Notes: a model not told the origin generated them from the letters alone. DNA of 64,000 nt from Dendrolimus kikuchii (GCA_019925095.2 CM034398.1:11423001-11487000); one strand, 5' to 3'. Positions 22,627 to 34,628 are shown, counted from the first letter of the stretch. A program made the numbers and translations.

Positions 22627-22818
22627 TCCGCCCGGGCTAGAGGTGAATGCGCAAGCGAACACACATCCCGTATAGGGGACGTTCTAGAATTGGACACGGG
22701 TCTTAGTGGGTATCCCTAACTGCACTAGTACCACCCCGAATCTGGCGAATCCTACACACGGACTTTCCCCCTTGCGTGGCTTATGCTCCTCAATCGGATT
22801 TTCTCTTTACAAAAAAAA
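22627..22818 (+). mobile_element. 5'-truncated R1-like retroposon tail, perfect 11-bp target duplication
   Basis: GGGAAAACTCT occurs at 22616-22626 and 22819-22829. The insert ends in eight A and contains TTAGTGGGTATCCCTAACTG and TCTGGCGAATCCTACACACG, as in the tails at 8976 and 22917. A similar but uninserted host sequence is at about 59487-59530 (GTAAAATAGAGCTACTTCCTA then GGGAAAAATTCTAGTTA), a paralogous empty site that confirms the boundaries. Confidence 0.9.
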
Positions 22819-22916
22819 GGGAAAACTCTAGTTATTGATATTTGATAGCATGACATCGTTCTTTCAATTTATTTCTAAAAGATTAGTCTTTGGCCGTTGA
22901 TTTGAAGGTTGACATT

Positions 22917-23462
22917 TTTTATTATTATTACTTCACCCATCGTAACAAATAACCGTGTAAACGAAAGGCTTTATCTTCAAGCTCTATGTGCGTGGAGCGG
23001 TTTGTATCTCGCCCCACGGGAGGAGAGGTGAGCGCGCGCGGAACACTCGCGCTCTGATCTCGACTGTATGTGCAGGTGAGTGAGATCCCCTATACACCAA
23101 GGGGCCCCACCTGCGTCACCCGCTTACGGATACCCACTAAAACCCCGGCCGAAGGTCCATGTTGGCCCTCCGGCGCCGGCGCGTTCTCCTTTGGCGGGAG
23201 CGGAGCCGTGACGTGCACTCACGCTCCCGCTCCACCTTCTCCTTTGCAAGCATAACTTGCTCGCAGAAGGAGGAGATGGCGGCCCATCCGGTGTTGCTCC
23301 CGATCGTGGTGCGTACCACGGCCGGGAGCGAAAGGTCAAGTCCGGTTATGGCGACGAGGTCTCGGCGCTGCTCTGTCCAGGCTGGACACTCCTGGAGTGT
23401 GTGCAACGCCGTATCCTTGTCGTCGGTGTCACAATGATGGCACCCTGACGTCGCCTCGGGAA
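22917..23462 (-). pseudogene. R1-clade LINE: C-terminal coding fragment plus 3' UTR
   Basis: On the minus strand the frame reads GCHHCDTDDKDTALHTLQEC, then PAWTEQRRDL, DLSLPAVV and SSFCEQVM.AKE. This is the C-terminal Cys-His zinc motif (C-x2-C ... H ... C) of R1-clade reverse transcriptases (SART/TRAS/R1 relatives), followed by an Arg-rich end. After the stop comes the AGTGGGTATCCGTAAGCGGG tail and an A-rich 3' end near 22917. Everything upstream of the zinc motif is missing, so it is 5'-truncated. Confidence 0.85.
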
Positions 23463-26400
23463 AAAGATTTTTCCATTCTTAATTACATATAGGGTACCCC
23501 CAATTTCAATTTTTTCTAATCGTAATATTCAGTATTACTAGCATTTGTTACTAGTAACGCTACCTAACCAGTTTAGTATTAGTGGCTCTATCTACTATTA
23601 AATATTTAGACTAGTAAAGCTGTGATTTATATATTTTTGAAATACTGAAGATATTTTATAACCATCACTGTAGAGCTTGTCTGGTGGCGCCGCTTAACAG
23701 CAAACATTGGAACTAATGTCATGTCTTTACAGTAATTTATGGAATTCTTGGCAAAGTAATTAGAAATGAAGTATTAAGATTTAGTATAAAATTATTATTA
23801 ATGTTTTGACATACTTTAAAACCTTAATCAAATGTGTTTTAGTAAATAACATAATATTTGTTGGAATGTCAACGCCGTATAAATGCTATAAACCCGCTGT
23901 GAATCGGGTATTCTTCGTTCTGAATTCAATTAGTCTGAATAAAAATTAGTTTTATGTGCATTCATTCGCAACAATAAATATTTTTATTTCTTTCCTTCTT
24001 TAAATAAAACAGTTGGTTCTCAAAGTTCGACGTGTTTAGATATTGGTATTGAAATATGGAATGGCGTGATAATTTTCAACGCTCTTACAATATTTATGTG
24101 ATTTCGGCGATTTATAAGATGATAGTATCTCAGTTGATTTCACTATCAACTACAGTATTGTAACGGTGACGCCAAAAATACTGCGACTGTAGTGCCATAT
24201 TTTTGTCTTTATTATTCTATTACATGGAAATGATATCATTTATAAGAATAAAAATTATCTATCCTATATCCTAACTCGGAAAGCTCTACATATGACGAGT
24301 TTCATTTAAAAAATGCTAGCGCAGCGCCATCTTTTTAGCTGTATTCGTCTATCCCATGGCGACGATGTGATTTATTGGAATAAAAAGTATGTGTCCTATA
24401 TCCCAACCCAAGATGGAAGATATGTCGAGTTATATTTAAAACTGTTCAGTAGTTTTCACGTGAGAGAATCACAACAGTCGGACTAAAATTCTATATTTTC
24501 TTCGAAATCTGCAGGTTCGAATAAGCCTTTCATTATTTTTTTCTTAAATTAATTGCACAAACTCGATCGTCTACAGATTAATGATATTTATTATAGAACA
24601 TAAAATATTACAGATAGATTACCTTACTAAGTCCCACCGGTTTATAATGATATTATATGATGTGCATATTAAATTGCTGACCTACATCTCATCACACAAG
24701 CTAGTACATACATATATACAAATAACATAGCTGCTAATTTAATGAATGCCGTAAACCTACATTTTCAGTATGTTTCACCTTCAGATGATAAAGGCAGGTT
24801 ATTTACCCACCGTTGTGTTTATACTATATAGCAGAAAACTCTAAATGTGGTATGTTAGCTTATAATTGCCACGCGACTCCACCAGGTCAAATTTTTACTT
24901 CGTACACCGCGGCTAGGACGTATTTCTCTGACCTTAACGGCTCAGTATTCTCCTTATAGTTTTAAGGGATTATAGATAGGATACAATATAAATAAATTAA
25001 CTCTCCTTTATTGTATCAATTTATAATTTAGTATATCTTGATGTAAATAAAAGTTGTGTGGATATAAAATACAAAAATTTATAGATTTATGTTATTTTGT
25101 AAGTATATGTTTATTTATAGTATAGTTTAGTTTATTTATTTTTAACTTTTAGTTTTATTGCTTAGTTCTAATTTTGTATAAACATAGAAATTGTGTTATT
25201 GTCTTTATTTTTGAGCAAAATCACAAAAACCAAAAAAAAAAAAGTTATGTAAACATATATTTTTAGATTTCTCTACCTACTCCATTTTATATATTTTTTG
25301 TACAATTAATGAATCAATGGATTTCAAATTGAACTTAATTGAAATAATTATCTAAACACTTTGAGATCACCTATATATAATATATATCTAAACACTTTGA
25401 GATCACCTATAATTAAGATATATTTTCTAGGAATATTTACATCATCTATAGAGGTTCAGAATAAATAGACAACTAATTAGCCCAAAATCGTCACATTGCT
25501 AATGTCAGGGCTTTCTATTCGAAGGAAATGAACGCTAGTGTAATCAGATGCAAATGGGAAATTTCGGTAATCTCGATCTACAGACTTTTTCAACAATATG
25601 TTTGTTGACCCGTCAACATGTGATAATTATAACAATACCATCATCAGCCTATTAAAAAAAGTCTACTACTAAGCATAGGCATTTTTTTTTGACGAGGAGA
25701 TATATCCACTTACGGACTTCTTACCGTGTGACCAGGTCTTGGTGTATTACCTATTCATATGATAACATGGTAATTGGAAACATTTTAGAAACTTTTCCCA
25801 ACTGACGGCGATACAGGACTAATATGTTATGCGTAATTTTCATTATTATCATTTTTGACCTTTAATTTTAAAATTTTGTTAAAACTTTACATCAAAGTTA
25901 TTCTTTATCCACTAATCAAATTATTGTGATTTAATCGTTAGTTTCTTTGTTACAGTTAATTATTATGAATTATTCATATATATTTTAATTTGTAACCAAA
26001 TAAATAAATTTAAATTAGATTTATAATTGCCATCAATCTTAATCAAATTACAACAATAGGATATAATTATTTTGCATTATCACTAATCTTGAAATACCGC
26101 TTAGTACATAAAAAATATATATATTCCAATAAATAAAATTGTATTGTCCATCTCTGATTTTAAAATAAATACCACAATTTAATTGAAAATTGTTATTTAT
26201 ACAATTAGACCGGGCGCTGGATAGCGTTGAGTGTGCAATGTATGAACGAGGCCCGCATTCTGTGCTTAGTATTGAACTCGGAAAAGCTTGTTGCCAAAAA
26301 GTTTATTAATACATTTATTTTTTATACCCCACCTTAGCCCTTACCACCTTAGATATCAAATAAATGGACTGAACAAATGTTTGGGAACAATTTTAATGAT

Positions 26401-26567
26401 TATTTTAGTGACAATATCCAATTTTTTTTTTTTATGATTAACGATAACTATAGCTAGTCAATTGAATAAAAGTTTAAAATAAAAGCAATGATTGTTGATA
26501 AAAAAATAATGCAAATTATTTTTTATTTTATTTTAACAATTATTATTAATAAATACACTAGGATATT
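23463..26567. other. Gene-free stretch with faint repeat remnants
   Basis: Mostly AT-rich unique DNA. At about 24160-24490 there are two similar blocks ending CCTATATCC.AACC, probably decayed transposon. About 24865-25030 matches 46905-47030 and 49500-49640 (CTCAGTATTCT ... TAGTTTTAAGG). At 25348-25412 a 28-bp segment with CTAAACACTTTGAGATCACC is duplicated in tandem. No coding signal. Confidence 0.65.
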
Positions 26568-26625
26568 CCCGCGACTTCGTCCACGTTTGGCTTGAAATTA
26601 TCAAAATACCAAAGCACTTAAAAAA

Positions 26626-27839
26626 ACCGTACCATAGACCATATCCATACTGTTCGGCAGATTATACAAAAGACCGAAGAGTCTAATCAGCCGCTGTCTA
26701 TGGCATTCGTGGATTACGAGAAAGCCTTCGACTCCATCGAAACTTAGGCTGTCCTGGAGGCTTTGCAAAGATGATGATGATTGATTGGCGATACATTGAG
26801 GTGCTGAAATGCCTGTATGACGCCGCAACGATGACCCTCCAGACCCGGGACCGGAGGGCGAAGTCTATACCCCTACGTCGGGGGGTGATACAGTGGGATG
26901 TGATTTCTCTGAAACTGTTCACCAACGCGATGGATCTTTAAAACTCTGGACTTGGCTGGACGGGGCATTAACACATCAACGGCGAGCGCATTTCTCTTAC
27001 CTCCGTTTCGCCGACGATATCGTTGTCTTTTCAGAAACTTTGGAGGAACTTGCCGAAATGCTGGGCAGCTTAAATGGATCTTCGCGACGTGTCGGTGTCG
27101 TCATGAATTTGGATAAGACGAAAATCATTTTCAATTAACACGTCATGCGCGTGACCGGTAAACGTCGATGGCGCCCCTCTGGAAGTTGTGCAGGAATATT
27201 TTCTGCCTGCCTACCTTTATTTTCTGTCCAAGGTAGACCTTGGACAGAAATTACAGGTAGGCAGGCCCAGTTGTGCTCGAAGTTTCGAGGGAGAAGCCAA
27301 TAGGAGGATTCAGTTGGGCTGGGTAGCATTCGGTAGGCTTCGTCAAGTCTTCTCGTCGACCATTCCGCAATGCTTGAAGACAAAAATCTTCGATCAGTGC
27401 GTTCTCACCGTCCTGACCTACGGGGCCGAGACATGGACACTGACGGCAGGATTGGTCCACAAGTTCCAAGTCGCTCAACTGGCTGTGGAGCGAGCTATGT
27501 TGAGTTATTCTTTTATGGATAAAATTAAAAATGATGATATCCGTAAGAGAACCAAGGTAACCGACATAGCTCGCAAAATTAGCAAGTTGAAGTGGCAGTC
27601 GGCCGGTCACGTCTGTCGCAGGGCCGATGGCCGACGGAGCAAACGAGTCCTGGAGTGGAAACCACGTTTCGGTAAGCGTAGTGTCGGACGCCTTCCAGCC
27701 CGATGGACCGACGACCAGTGCAAGATCGCCGGTAGGCGCTGGATGAGGAAATCAGAGGCCAGGGATGAGTGGCGCCATCTTAGGAAGACCTACGTCCAGT
27801 ACTGGACTGCCAATGACTGACGATGAAAAAAAAACAAAT
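26626..27839 (+). pseudogene. 5'-truncated RTE-like reverse transcriptase fragment
   Basis: The frame starts in the finger region (HTVRQIIQKTEE), then AFVDYEKAFDSIET with motif A, then a stop, a duplicated GATGATGAT stretch and frame changes. FADDIVVFSETLEELAEML (motif C) follows at about 27006-27065, then LDKTKIIFN. The frame from about 27285 to 27820 reads NRRIQLGWVAFGRLRQVFSS, TYGAETWTLT, KWQSAGHVCRR and GRLPARWTDD, the RTE thumb and C-terminus, ending TAND. A tail of GATG and A residues follows. It differs clearly from the 13.6-kb RTE, so it is a second family. Broken by stops and a 33-bp palindromic insertion at 27202. Confidence 0.88.
27205..27266. repeat. Near-perfect inverted repeat inside the RT fragment
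   Basis: Arms 27205-27234 and 27237-27266 match at 28 of 30 positions with AG between them; the left arm starts GCCTGCCTACCT and ends CTGTCCAAGGT. The right arm is the normal RT sequence (frame VDLGQKLQVG); the left arm looks like an inverted duplicate inserted after VVQEY. Confidence 0.9.
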
Positions 27840-28392
27840 TTAAAAAAGAATGTAAGCTATCGTCTAAATGAAAACTGTGTCGGAATAAGCTAATTGCACC
27901 AAAAATTCTTCAAACCATTTCCGGGAAAATTCCCGCGGGTTACCCGGGATAAAAACTCACACGTTTTACTACATAAAACTTGCTATCAATCAGTGAAAAA
28001 CCTGCAATGGAATTCTATTTTTTTTCAGTATGACCTATTTAAATCAATTTCCATTCCATTTTAATCAATCAGGGATAAAAAGTAGCACAGATTTTAAATC
28101 TAAGAATTTGCTGTCGATCAGCAAAAACCGCATCGAAATCAGCCCAGTAGTTTTTACGTGAATCCCAAACAAACAGATAAAGAAACAAGAAATCTAAAAT
28201 AATTGCATCGTGTTCTCCATCGTTTATATAGTCTATTCCAGTGGATTTTTTAACAACTTCATGTACACACACAGCATGTTTAGAATTTTGTAATATTATA
28301 GATTTAAAGGGCTGAATACAGCCTGGATCAATAATTCTGGCAATAGTCGCTTCAACACTTGCTGTTGGTAAAATAGACCATCTCATAATATA

Positions 28393-28580
28393 CTAGCTGT
28401 GCCTGCGACTTCATCCGCGTGGATATTTTTTCGCGGAACCCTAATTTTGAAAGTAGCCTACGCCACTCCTTATAACGTCAGCTATCTTCCAGTGAAAGGC
28501 CTGTCAAAATTGGTCCAGTCGTTTCAGAAATTAGCCGGAAAAAACAGATAAAGAGACAATAATATTAAAAATTAATTTTT
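28393..28580 (-). mobile_element. Helitron-like 3' end
   Basis: On the minus strand the sequence ends GATGAAGTCGCAGGCACAGCTAG before a T, with CCACGCGGATGAAG as a stem arm. Upstream it has ACGACTGGACCAATTTTGAC, a phrase common in lepidopteran Helitron-like repeats. The 5' limit is uncertain. Confidence 0.5.
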
Positions 28581-29855
28581 GGATATAAGTTGCCGTATAT
28601 ACTTTCATATGTATTTAGTAATAAGCTTTTATTTTAACATTAAAAACAGGCACTTCAATTTTATTTAATTGTATAGATGTATGGATAAATGCTGAGCAAA
28701 TACTACTACAGCCTATTGTTTACACCTTATCTGAATGTATGAATTTAAATAATAATTCTGAGTGAACCAAGTCACAGGCAGAACTAGTTAATATACATAT
28801 AAAATTTAGAATATGCGTATTACATACATTAAATAATAATGATGTGCACAATGCTTACTTTAATTATATTTTACATAAAATTTTTAAGTCGTTTTTTGTC
28901 CATATACTAGAGTAAACTACAAACAGAATTTCAAACACAAAGACCTCTAATGATTATTACATTTTGTAAATATATTCGTACCTTTTTTTCTAGACTGCGT
29001 TCACGAGTGTGTAACTTAATTTTTACGGAAAATATTTTTTTATGAATAGCACAAATAATACTTGCGACAGACACGCGTATAGTGTTGCGAAAGCGGACGT
29101 ACAATAAACGACACTGATGATAAACTGCGGTAAATATTTGACCCAAAAGGTTCGCGGAGCATCATTCGACTGACTTCGCCTATGCTAAATACGACTTATA
29201 AACCGTATGAAAAAATATGGGAAACCCGTCGCAACCCGTTTTGCGGTCAAGAACTAAACTATTTTTTACTAGCGGTCCCGGCAGTCGTCTCCTGCCTTGA
29301 AGAAGTAAAAATCTAGATCCCGATTCCAGCGCCACCAACGGGTCTAATTATGAACCTAAACCATACCGGGACCCACTCAAACATAAAATATCATCAATAT
29401 CCTAGAACCTGATTCCAGCGACAGTTATTTTGTTTAGATTGACATTTTTAAATTCGTAATATCTTTTGAATGGAATGTCCGATTTGAATAATTCAAAAAG
29501 TAATAATCTACAGGTATTAAAGCAGCCTTGAATTCGGAATGATTTTTTTGGATAAGGATTTGGATAACAGTACAAAGGTAGGTATGGATAACATGGTCTG
29601 ATTTTGGTCGGCATTTCTATCAACTTTTAAAATGTAAAAAAGTAGTTATAGTGACATAATTACATAGCTGGATATATGATATAGGAAAAGTTTTTTGTGG
29701 ATATTGATTTTGATTGAGTTTTTTAATATTAGAGAACATTGTTTTGTTCTATCATCAATAGCTTCCGCAGCGCATGCGCCGAAAGATATTTTTTGGCAAA
29801 TTTTTTACACCTTGTGTAACATTATTGAAGTTTTAGTATGAATCCCTATTTTTTT
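28581..29855. other. Gene-free AT-rich stretch with one Helitron-like end
   Basis: At 29269 the minus strand ends GCAGGAGACGACTGCCGGGACC then GCTAG before a T, another Helitron-like terminus of about 130 bp. Elsewhere no coding or repeat signal is clear; the ORF at 28931-29146 has no motif. Confidence 0.6.
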
Positions 29856-29953
29856 ACATACATACATACATACATACATAACTTCACGCCAGTTCCCTCG
29901 CGGGGTAGGCACGAACAACAGAGTGCCATTTAGGCTTATTCTTACACACCTCA
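29856..29953 (-). mobile_element. 5'-truncated tail of the 13.6-kb RTE family, copy 2
   Basis: Its (TACA)n, AACTTCACGCCAGTTCCC and GCGGGGTAGGCACGAACAAC match 13614-13707 nearly base for base. CTATTTTTTT is present at 29846-29855 and again at 29954-29963, a 10-bp target duplication. Only the last 98 bp of the LINE, including the stop codon, was inserted. Confidence 0.9.
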
Positions 29954-30034
29954 CTATTTTTTTCTAGTAATAAATATACCCTATATTACTAAAAGATAAT
30001 CTAACATTCTAATGGAGAAAGAATTTATGAAATT

Positions 30035-30213
30035 AGCCAGGTGGTAGGGCATTTGCCCGACTGGATGGCTACCACCCTTGGTCTAAAGTATGTCGCCATA
30101 ACAACCTTGAGTTGTGTTCCGGCATTAGTGACCAGGTTTCAGTTTCCCTTAAGAGAGCAGCAGCGCATTTGTAGCAACTTCGGTGTTGCAAATGTTCATA
30201 GGCGATGGTAATG
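30035..30213 (+). mobile_element. SINE-like retroposon, partial copy
   Basis: Matches the middle of the 310-bp family from CCAGGTGGTAGGGCATTTG to AAATGTTCATAGGCGATGG; both ends are missing. It directly abuts a Helitron-like fragment. Confidence 0.8.
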
Positions 30214-30302
30214 GTAAAAAATTCGATGCATTAGTTTTTGAGTTTATTTCGTTACAAACGTACAAAAATACCAATCTTTCCTCTTTATAATATTAGTATA
30301 GA
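30214..30302 (-). mobile_element. Helitron-like 5' end fragment
   Basis: On the minus strand it starts TCTATACTAATATTATAAAG, then GGAAAGATTGG, TACGTTTGTAACG and AATAAACTCAAAAACTAATG. The same start is at 10811 and 37693. The 3' half is missing where the SINE-like fragment begins. Confidence 0.65.
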
Positions 30303-31822
30303 TCAGTCATTTATGCAAACATCCTTTATACTAAAAGCTAGGTATCCTCATCAAAAGGTTATGTCTAATAAACATTACTTTCTAGTTTAGTAGTTTAACA
30401 CACGTAGTTACGTGTATATTGTTATGAACTGAATTTTAAATTAATAAAAAAAAAAACAGCTGTAAACCAATGGTGAGTTTTAATTTTGGATTTAAAATAT
30501 ATAATATAACACATAACATAAAATTTGAGTAAAAAATATTAGAGGGACAATCGACCGGTATAAGAAGCAAATGAAAGATTTTACATAGCTTTCCAGATAT
30601 CGTCATATCTGGATATGTATGTAGAATCTTGATTTTCTTATATACTTTTATAGGGTTCCGTAGCTAAATAATAAAAACGGAACACATCATCACATCTACG
30701 GAACCATCCATTGTGCGTGAATTGACACGCACTTGTCGATGTTTAAAGACTTTACTTGCAGAAGGAAATATTGAAATTTGATGCAATAGATGGACGTATC
30801 TTAAATGTGGACAAACACAATAATGGACATTAATCTATTAATAACTATTTTAATCAATTGACTTAAAAATTAATTGCAATTATCTAGTAATTGCACACGG
30901 CAATCAATATATTTAGATTAATCTACTTTAATTGAAAGTTGCAATTATATTTTAATAATATAATATAAATATAATATAATTTTATTATATAATTATTACA
31001 AAGTAACTTATTTAAAATGAGATTTTTGAAGCGAACGTGAAGTTTTACTGTGCAGTTTTATTTCAAAAGTATAACAAGTCTATAAATAAGTACACGGACC
31101 ACGAAGTGATCCGTATTTGTAGAGTGAGAGAAACATCCATTGTTTTCGTTATTTGACTGCGGAACAATAAAACACCTTTATATTACACCTGCTCGGAAAA
31201 GTATTGAAACTATTTTATAAATTGGTGAGTATCGTGTTTATGGACTGTGTTTTATAAATTTCGGGTAACTTATTTACACAGTTTTTGTTTTGTTTTGCTT
31301 ATATTGACAAATGACAGAACTATTATAAAATCTTCAGTTTGTTATTATAACAGACAACGGTGAAATGTTTACACCAAGATTATTGATGTGACAAACCCGC
31401 CAATCTATCATGACCAAGCTTGGCGGCTAGATACATGGTCTGTTCCACTCCTAAAAATATCCAAGCCTAGGATTGGGACTTTTATGGATGCATAAGTGTC
31501 TTAAAATTAAGTAAATAATAACTACTAATTGCTTATATAAAATAAGGAGGGAAATAATAACTTTATCCAAATGGTTTTCACAGAAATATGTTCTTGATGT
31601 CGTTGATCATACATTCATTTGGAATTATTGCACTTTTCCTTATTGTTTCATTTTAAGAGCAATAAATAAACAACTTGTTAGCAGTTTCAATGTTAGGTAG
31701 TACATTCATGCACGGGTACTATACACCCCTATTAATATTGTAAATGCGAATGTAACTCTATTTGTCTGTCTGTCTGTTCCGTTTTCACGGAAAAACTACT
31801 GGACCGATTTGGCTGAAACTCA

Positions 31823-31899
<77 letters not shown>

Positions 31900-32035
31900 C
31901 GATGCCGAGAATGAACATAGGATACTTTTTATAATGAAAAATGGGATAGTTTCTGGGATAAATTCCAGTTATTCATAAAACACAGGAATTTATTGTAGAA
32001 TAAGTAATTTCAGAAATTTCACTTCTTTTAATACA
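30303..32035. other. Gene-free stretch with a microsatellite
   Basis: AT-rich. At about 31730-31920 a decayed dispersed repeat (TAATATTGTAAATGCGAATG ... AAACTACTGGACCGATTTGG) is interrupted by a (TA)n run at 31824-31896. No coding signal. Confidence 0.65.
31824..31896. repeat. (TA)n microsatellite, about 73 bp
   Basis: Uninterrupted TA repeats of about 36 units inside a decayed transposon. Length is likely polymorphic and assembly-sensitive. Confidence 0.95.
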
Positions 32036-32040
32036 TACAT

Positions 32041-32186
32041 ACATAACTTCACGCCAGTTCCCTTGCGGGGTAGGCACGAACAACAGAACGCCATTTAGGC
32101 TTATTCTTACACATCTCACTTGCTTCTTTGACATTCATAACTCTTGTCATGCACGCTCGTCTGTTCTTAAGGCTCCTGACATCACC
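32041..32186 (-). mobile_element. 5'-truncated tail of the 13.6-kb RTE family, copy 3
   Basis: From (TACA)n through AACTTCACGCCAGTTCCC to GCTCCTGACATCACC it matches 13621-13770. It is longer than the 29.9-kb copy. TTTTAATA is found at both sides (32036-32043 and 32191-32198), a possible short target duplication that overlaps the simple repeat, so it is less certain. Confidence 0.85.
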
Positions 32187-33002
32187 TGTTTTTTAATAGA
32201 TATATGATTGTTCTGTGGGAGGTGACATCATTGTCCGCAACTAGTTTATTAATTGCTAACCATACCAAAGAATCAATAAAGAAAATAATGTTATTAATTA
32301 CTTTTGGCGCCTTTCAACAAAATTGAATAAATATAATTCAATACTCCGAACATCTTTTTTAGATCTGTCATGCGGCCAGCGTCACACAATAAGGGCGGAA
32401 ACACATTATTATTAACACGCCACCCCATTCGACGCGACAGTTAGCAGCAGAGAAAATGTACGGCTATGTGGTGTAGACAGATAAAGACGTTGAAGACAAC
32501 TTACTACAAATGTGGGACTTAAAGCAAAACAATATAAATAAATAACGTTACTGGGTACATGGAAATAATGAAAGAGAACCAGGTAACTGCGTGATTTCTT
32601 ATAATATGATCACTATATTCCGTGGATCCCATGGTATACAACACAGGATATTGCTTAAGAAGCTTAATTCATTGTTTATCCGTGATTTTTTGTGAAAAAA
32701 ACATCTAAAAAGTACATATTCCACGAAGGTTGGGTGTTTACACTCGCTATCGTCAACACACTGATCTGAAGCGAAGGAATAGCGTTTATCGCGTTGCGTA
32801 CGAGAGCGTCGCTTCCCATTGGGTGTTGTGGCGATAAGGCGATTGTAGTTATAGAATTTTTTTATTTCACTTCAAAGGCATCAAGTGGAGTCAGTTTCGT
32901 CGCATGTTAGCAGAATGTTCCCGTCCTAGGTAATAGTAAATGTAACTTTTAATTAAATTACTTCAAAATGTTTGACAATTCATTAATTGTTAATTGCGAT
33001 TA
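32187..33002. other. Gene-free stretch
   Basis: AT-rich with a modestly GC-rich part at 32370-32480; no ORF or repeat recognised. Confidence 0.6.
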
Positions 33003-33165
33003 TTTTATAGCTGGAGTACAGCAGACAGGCAGACGGCCCACCTCATGGAAAGCTGTTTTCGTTGCCTATGGACTTTTACAACACCAAAGATGACACCAAC
33101 GCACTGCCGGCCTCGAAGAAATTTTATGACACCCTTTTAAAAAAAAAAGCCATATTGTAGGAAAC
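33003..33165 (-). mobile_element. Fragment related to the SINE-like family (older subfamily)
   Basis: AGCAGACAGGCAGACGGCCC and TGCCTATGGACTTTTACAAC match the 310-bp family, but the sequence then moves to CACTGCCGGCCTCGAAG, seen in a different LINE-tail-like subfamily. A similar piece is at 50965-51110. Confidence 0.55.
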
Positions 33166-33714
33166 GTTGTGGGAAAACTACGGCACGGCGAATGTAACAA
33201 TCAACAATTAATTAATTGCTATTGTAATTTAATTTTGTCCAATATAAAACATACATAAATGATTTAAAAAAAACCTTGAATGTTTACAGAAGTTATTTTT
33301 CATTTGAATAAAAAATGAATTTATTGTGAATAATGCTTAACGTTGTGTTTACGGTTTAACAAGGTTTATTTTTTTGTTCTTGGAATCTGTTTCCGAGATG
33401 TTTCCTGGGTGACGCGTTGACAGAATATTTAGAAATATAAGGATGAGAACAAAAGCTCAGCTCTAAAATAATTTCACTAATTTTTCTCTTCGTTTTTAAA
33501 GTTCTTCATCCATTTTGGACAAAACCGGAACTGTTATAAATTCGTCATATCTATCCGCTGTCTGAGTTTCACACTTAATTTTCATGGTAACTGCTGAGTC
33601 TATAGAGGTGTACTTAGTGTTTATTTTAATAATTCGGCAGATAAACACACATTGTATATCCCCAAGATAAGCAAATTACGCTTGTGTTATAGGTAATACA
33701 AATTCAAAAGTTTT

Positions 33715-34130
33715 TATTCAAAATAAGTTCCACTGGAGAACAGTTTTTAAGGTCCTAGGTACAATTTAAATTTAAAGGTAAAATTTAAATTTACTTCCTA
33801 TTCTATGTACACCGCTTTGAAACGTTTTATTGTTAAGGAGAAGAAGCAGCAAGAATGTTCCCAGCAACAAGTCTAGCTAAAAATGGATTTTCTTTATATT
33901 TTTTATTCAATTTATATCTCAAGCTCTTTTTTATAAGTATTATACAGTAGCATGTTATAGAATTACTAGTGGAGGAATTAAAGGAGTTGTAGCAAACAGT
34001 GAATACTCAGTAAGACAAAAACACCATATAAGGAAAGAAGAATATAAGTTGAAATTATAACAATGCCGAGAGGTACTAAAAGTTTATACTGCAACATACA
34101 TATCTTCATAAAATTCTTACAAATTTGGTA
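33715..34130. repeat. Unclassified dispersed repeat, copy 1
   Basis: It aligns in two parts with 42885-43080 (CACCGCTT..AACG, GAGAA.AAGC.GCAAGAA, CAGCAACA, ATATCTCAAGCTCTTTTT) and with 44385-44760 (ATGTTA.AGAATTACT, TAGCAAACAGTG.ATACTCAG, GGAAAGAAGAATAT, ATACTGCAACATA). The 42.9 and 44.4 kb pieces may be one copy split by later DNA. No known family; no intact frame. Confidence 0.6.
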
Positions 34131-34388
34131 AGATAAAAACGCTATACAGATGATTTTATAAGAGGTTGGAGCTAGCTGCTATGTAAGTGAAGTTTTGTCA
34201 TTTAAATATTCTTCAATAGTGTAATATAATGTAATATCCCTTTTTAAGCAAAATGCTTTTAAATTTAGTGAAAGGCAGATCCAACATTTCATTAAGAATC
34301 TTATTGAAGATGTGTATACCAACCCCAAAGAAAGAGGACAATACTTTTTGCATTCTAGAAGATGGCAACATCAGTCTAATATAATACT

Positions 34389-34628
34389 ATGCTTGGTGTT
34401 GAAGTTGTAACCATCCTGACACTGCTTGTAGGCACTCAAATTATTAAGAATATACATTATATTATTAAAAATATGTTACCCGACGACAATCATCGTACCG
34501 ATGTCCGTGGCCTCGTAAAGAAAGGTAAAGTATGGTATGAAATATTTTATAGCCCTATAAGGTTATGTAGTGAAATCGAGAAAAAACTAAGATTAGCGGC
34601 GTCAGCCATACATGTAATGAACGCTTAG
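34389..34628 (+). other. Unrecognised 79-codon open frame
   Basis: It begins MLGVEVVTILTLLVG, hydrophobic at the N-terminus, and ends RLAASAIHVMNA. No family recognised. It follows the unclassified repeat at 33715-34130 and may belong to the same decayed element. No splice sites or upstream promoter were identified. Confidence 0.2.

Larger units (their letters stand above)
26568..28301 (-). mobile_element. Helitron-like element, 'TATCCTAG' family, split by a LINE fragment
   Basis: Two parts, 26568-26625 and 27840-28301, together make the usual order: CTAGGATATTCCCGCGACTT, GGCTTGAAATT, ... TTTAAAAAAGAATGTAAG, CTGTGTCGGAATAAGC, CCGCGGG blocks, to ACAGCATGTTTAGAATTTTG and TATAATATTATAG-like end. 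Sequence between the parts is a reverse-transcriptase fragment. TTAAAAAA is present on both sides of the insert (26618-26625 and 27840-27847). Confidence 0.8.

Noticed and set aside
34389..34628. 79-codon frame as a host gene
   Set aside because: No recognisable domain, splice sites or promoter, and it lies beside a dispersed repeat; kept only as an unrecognised frame.
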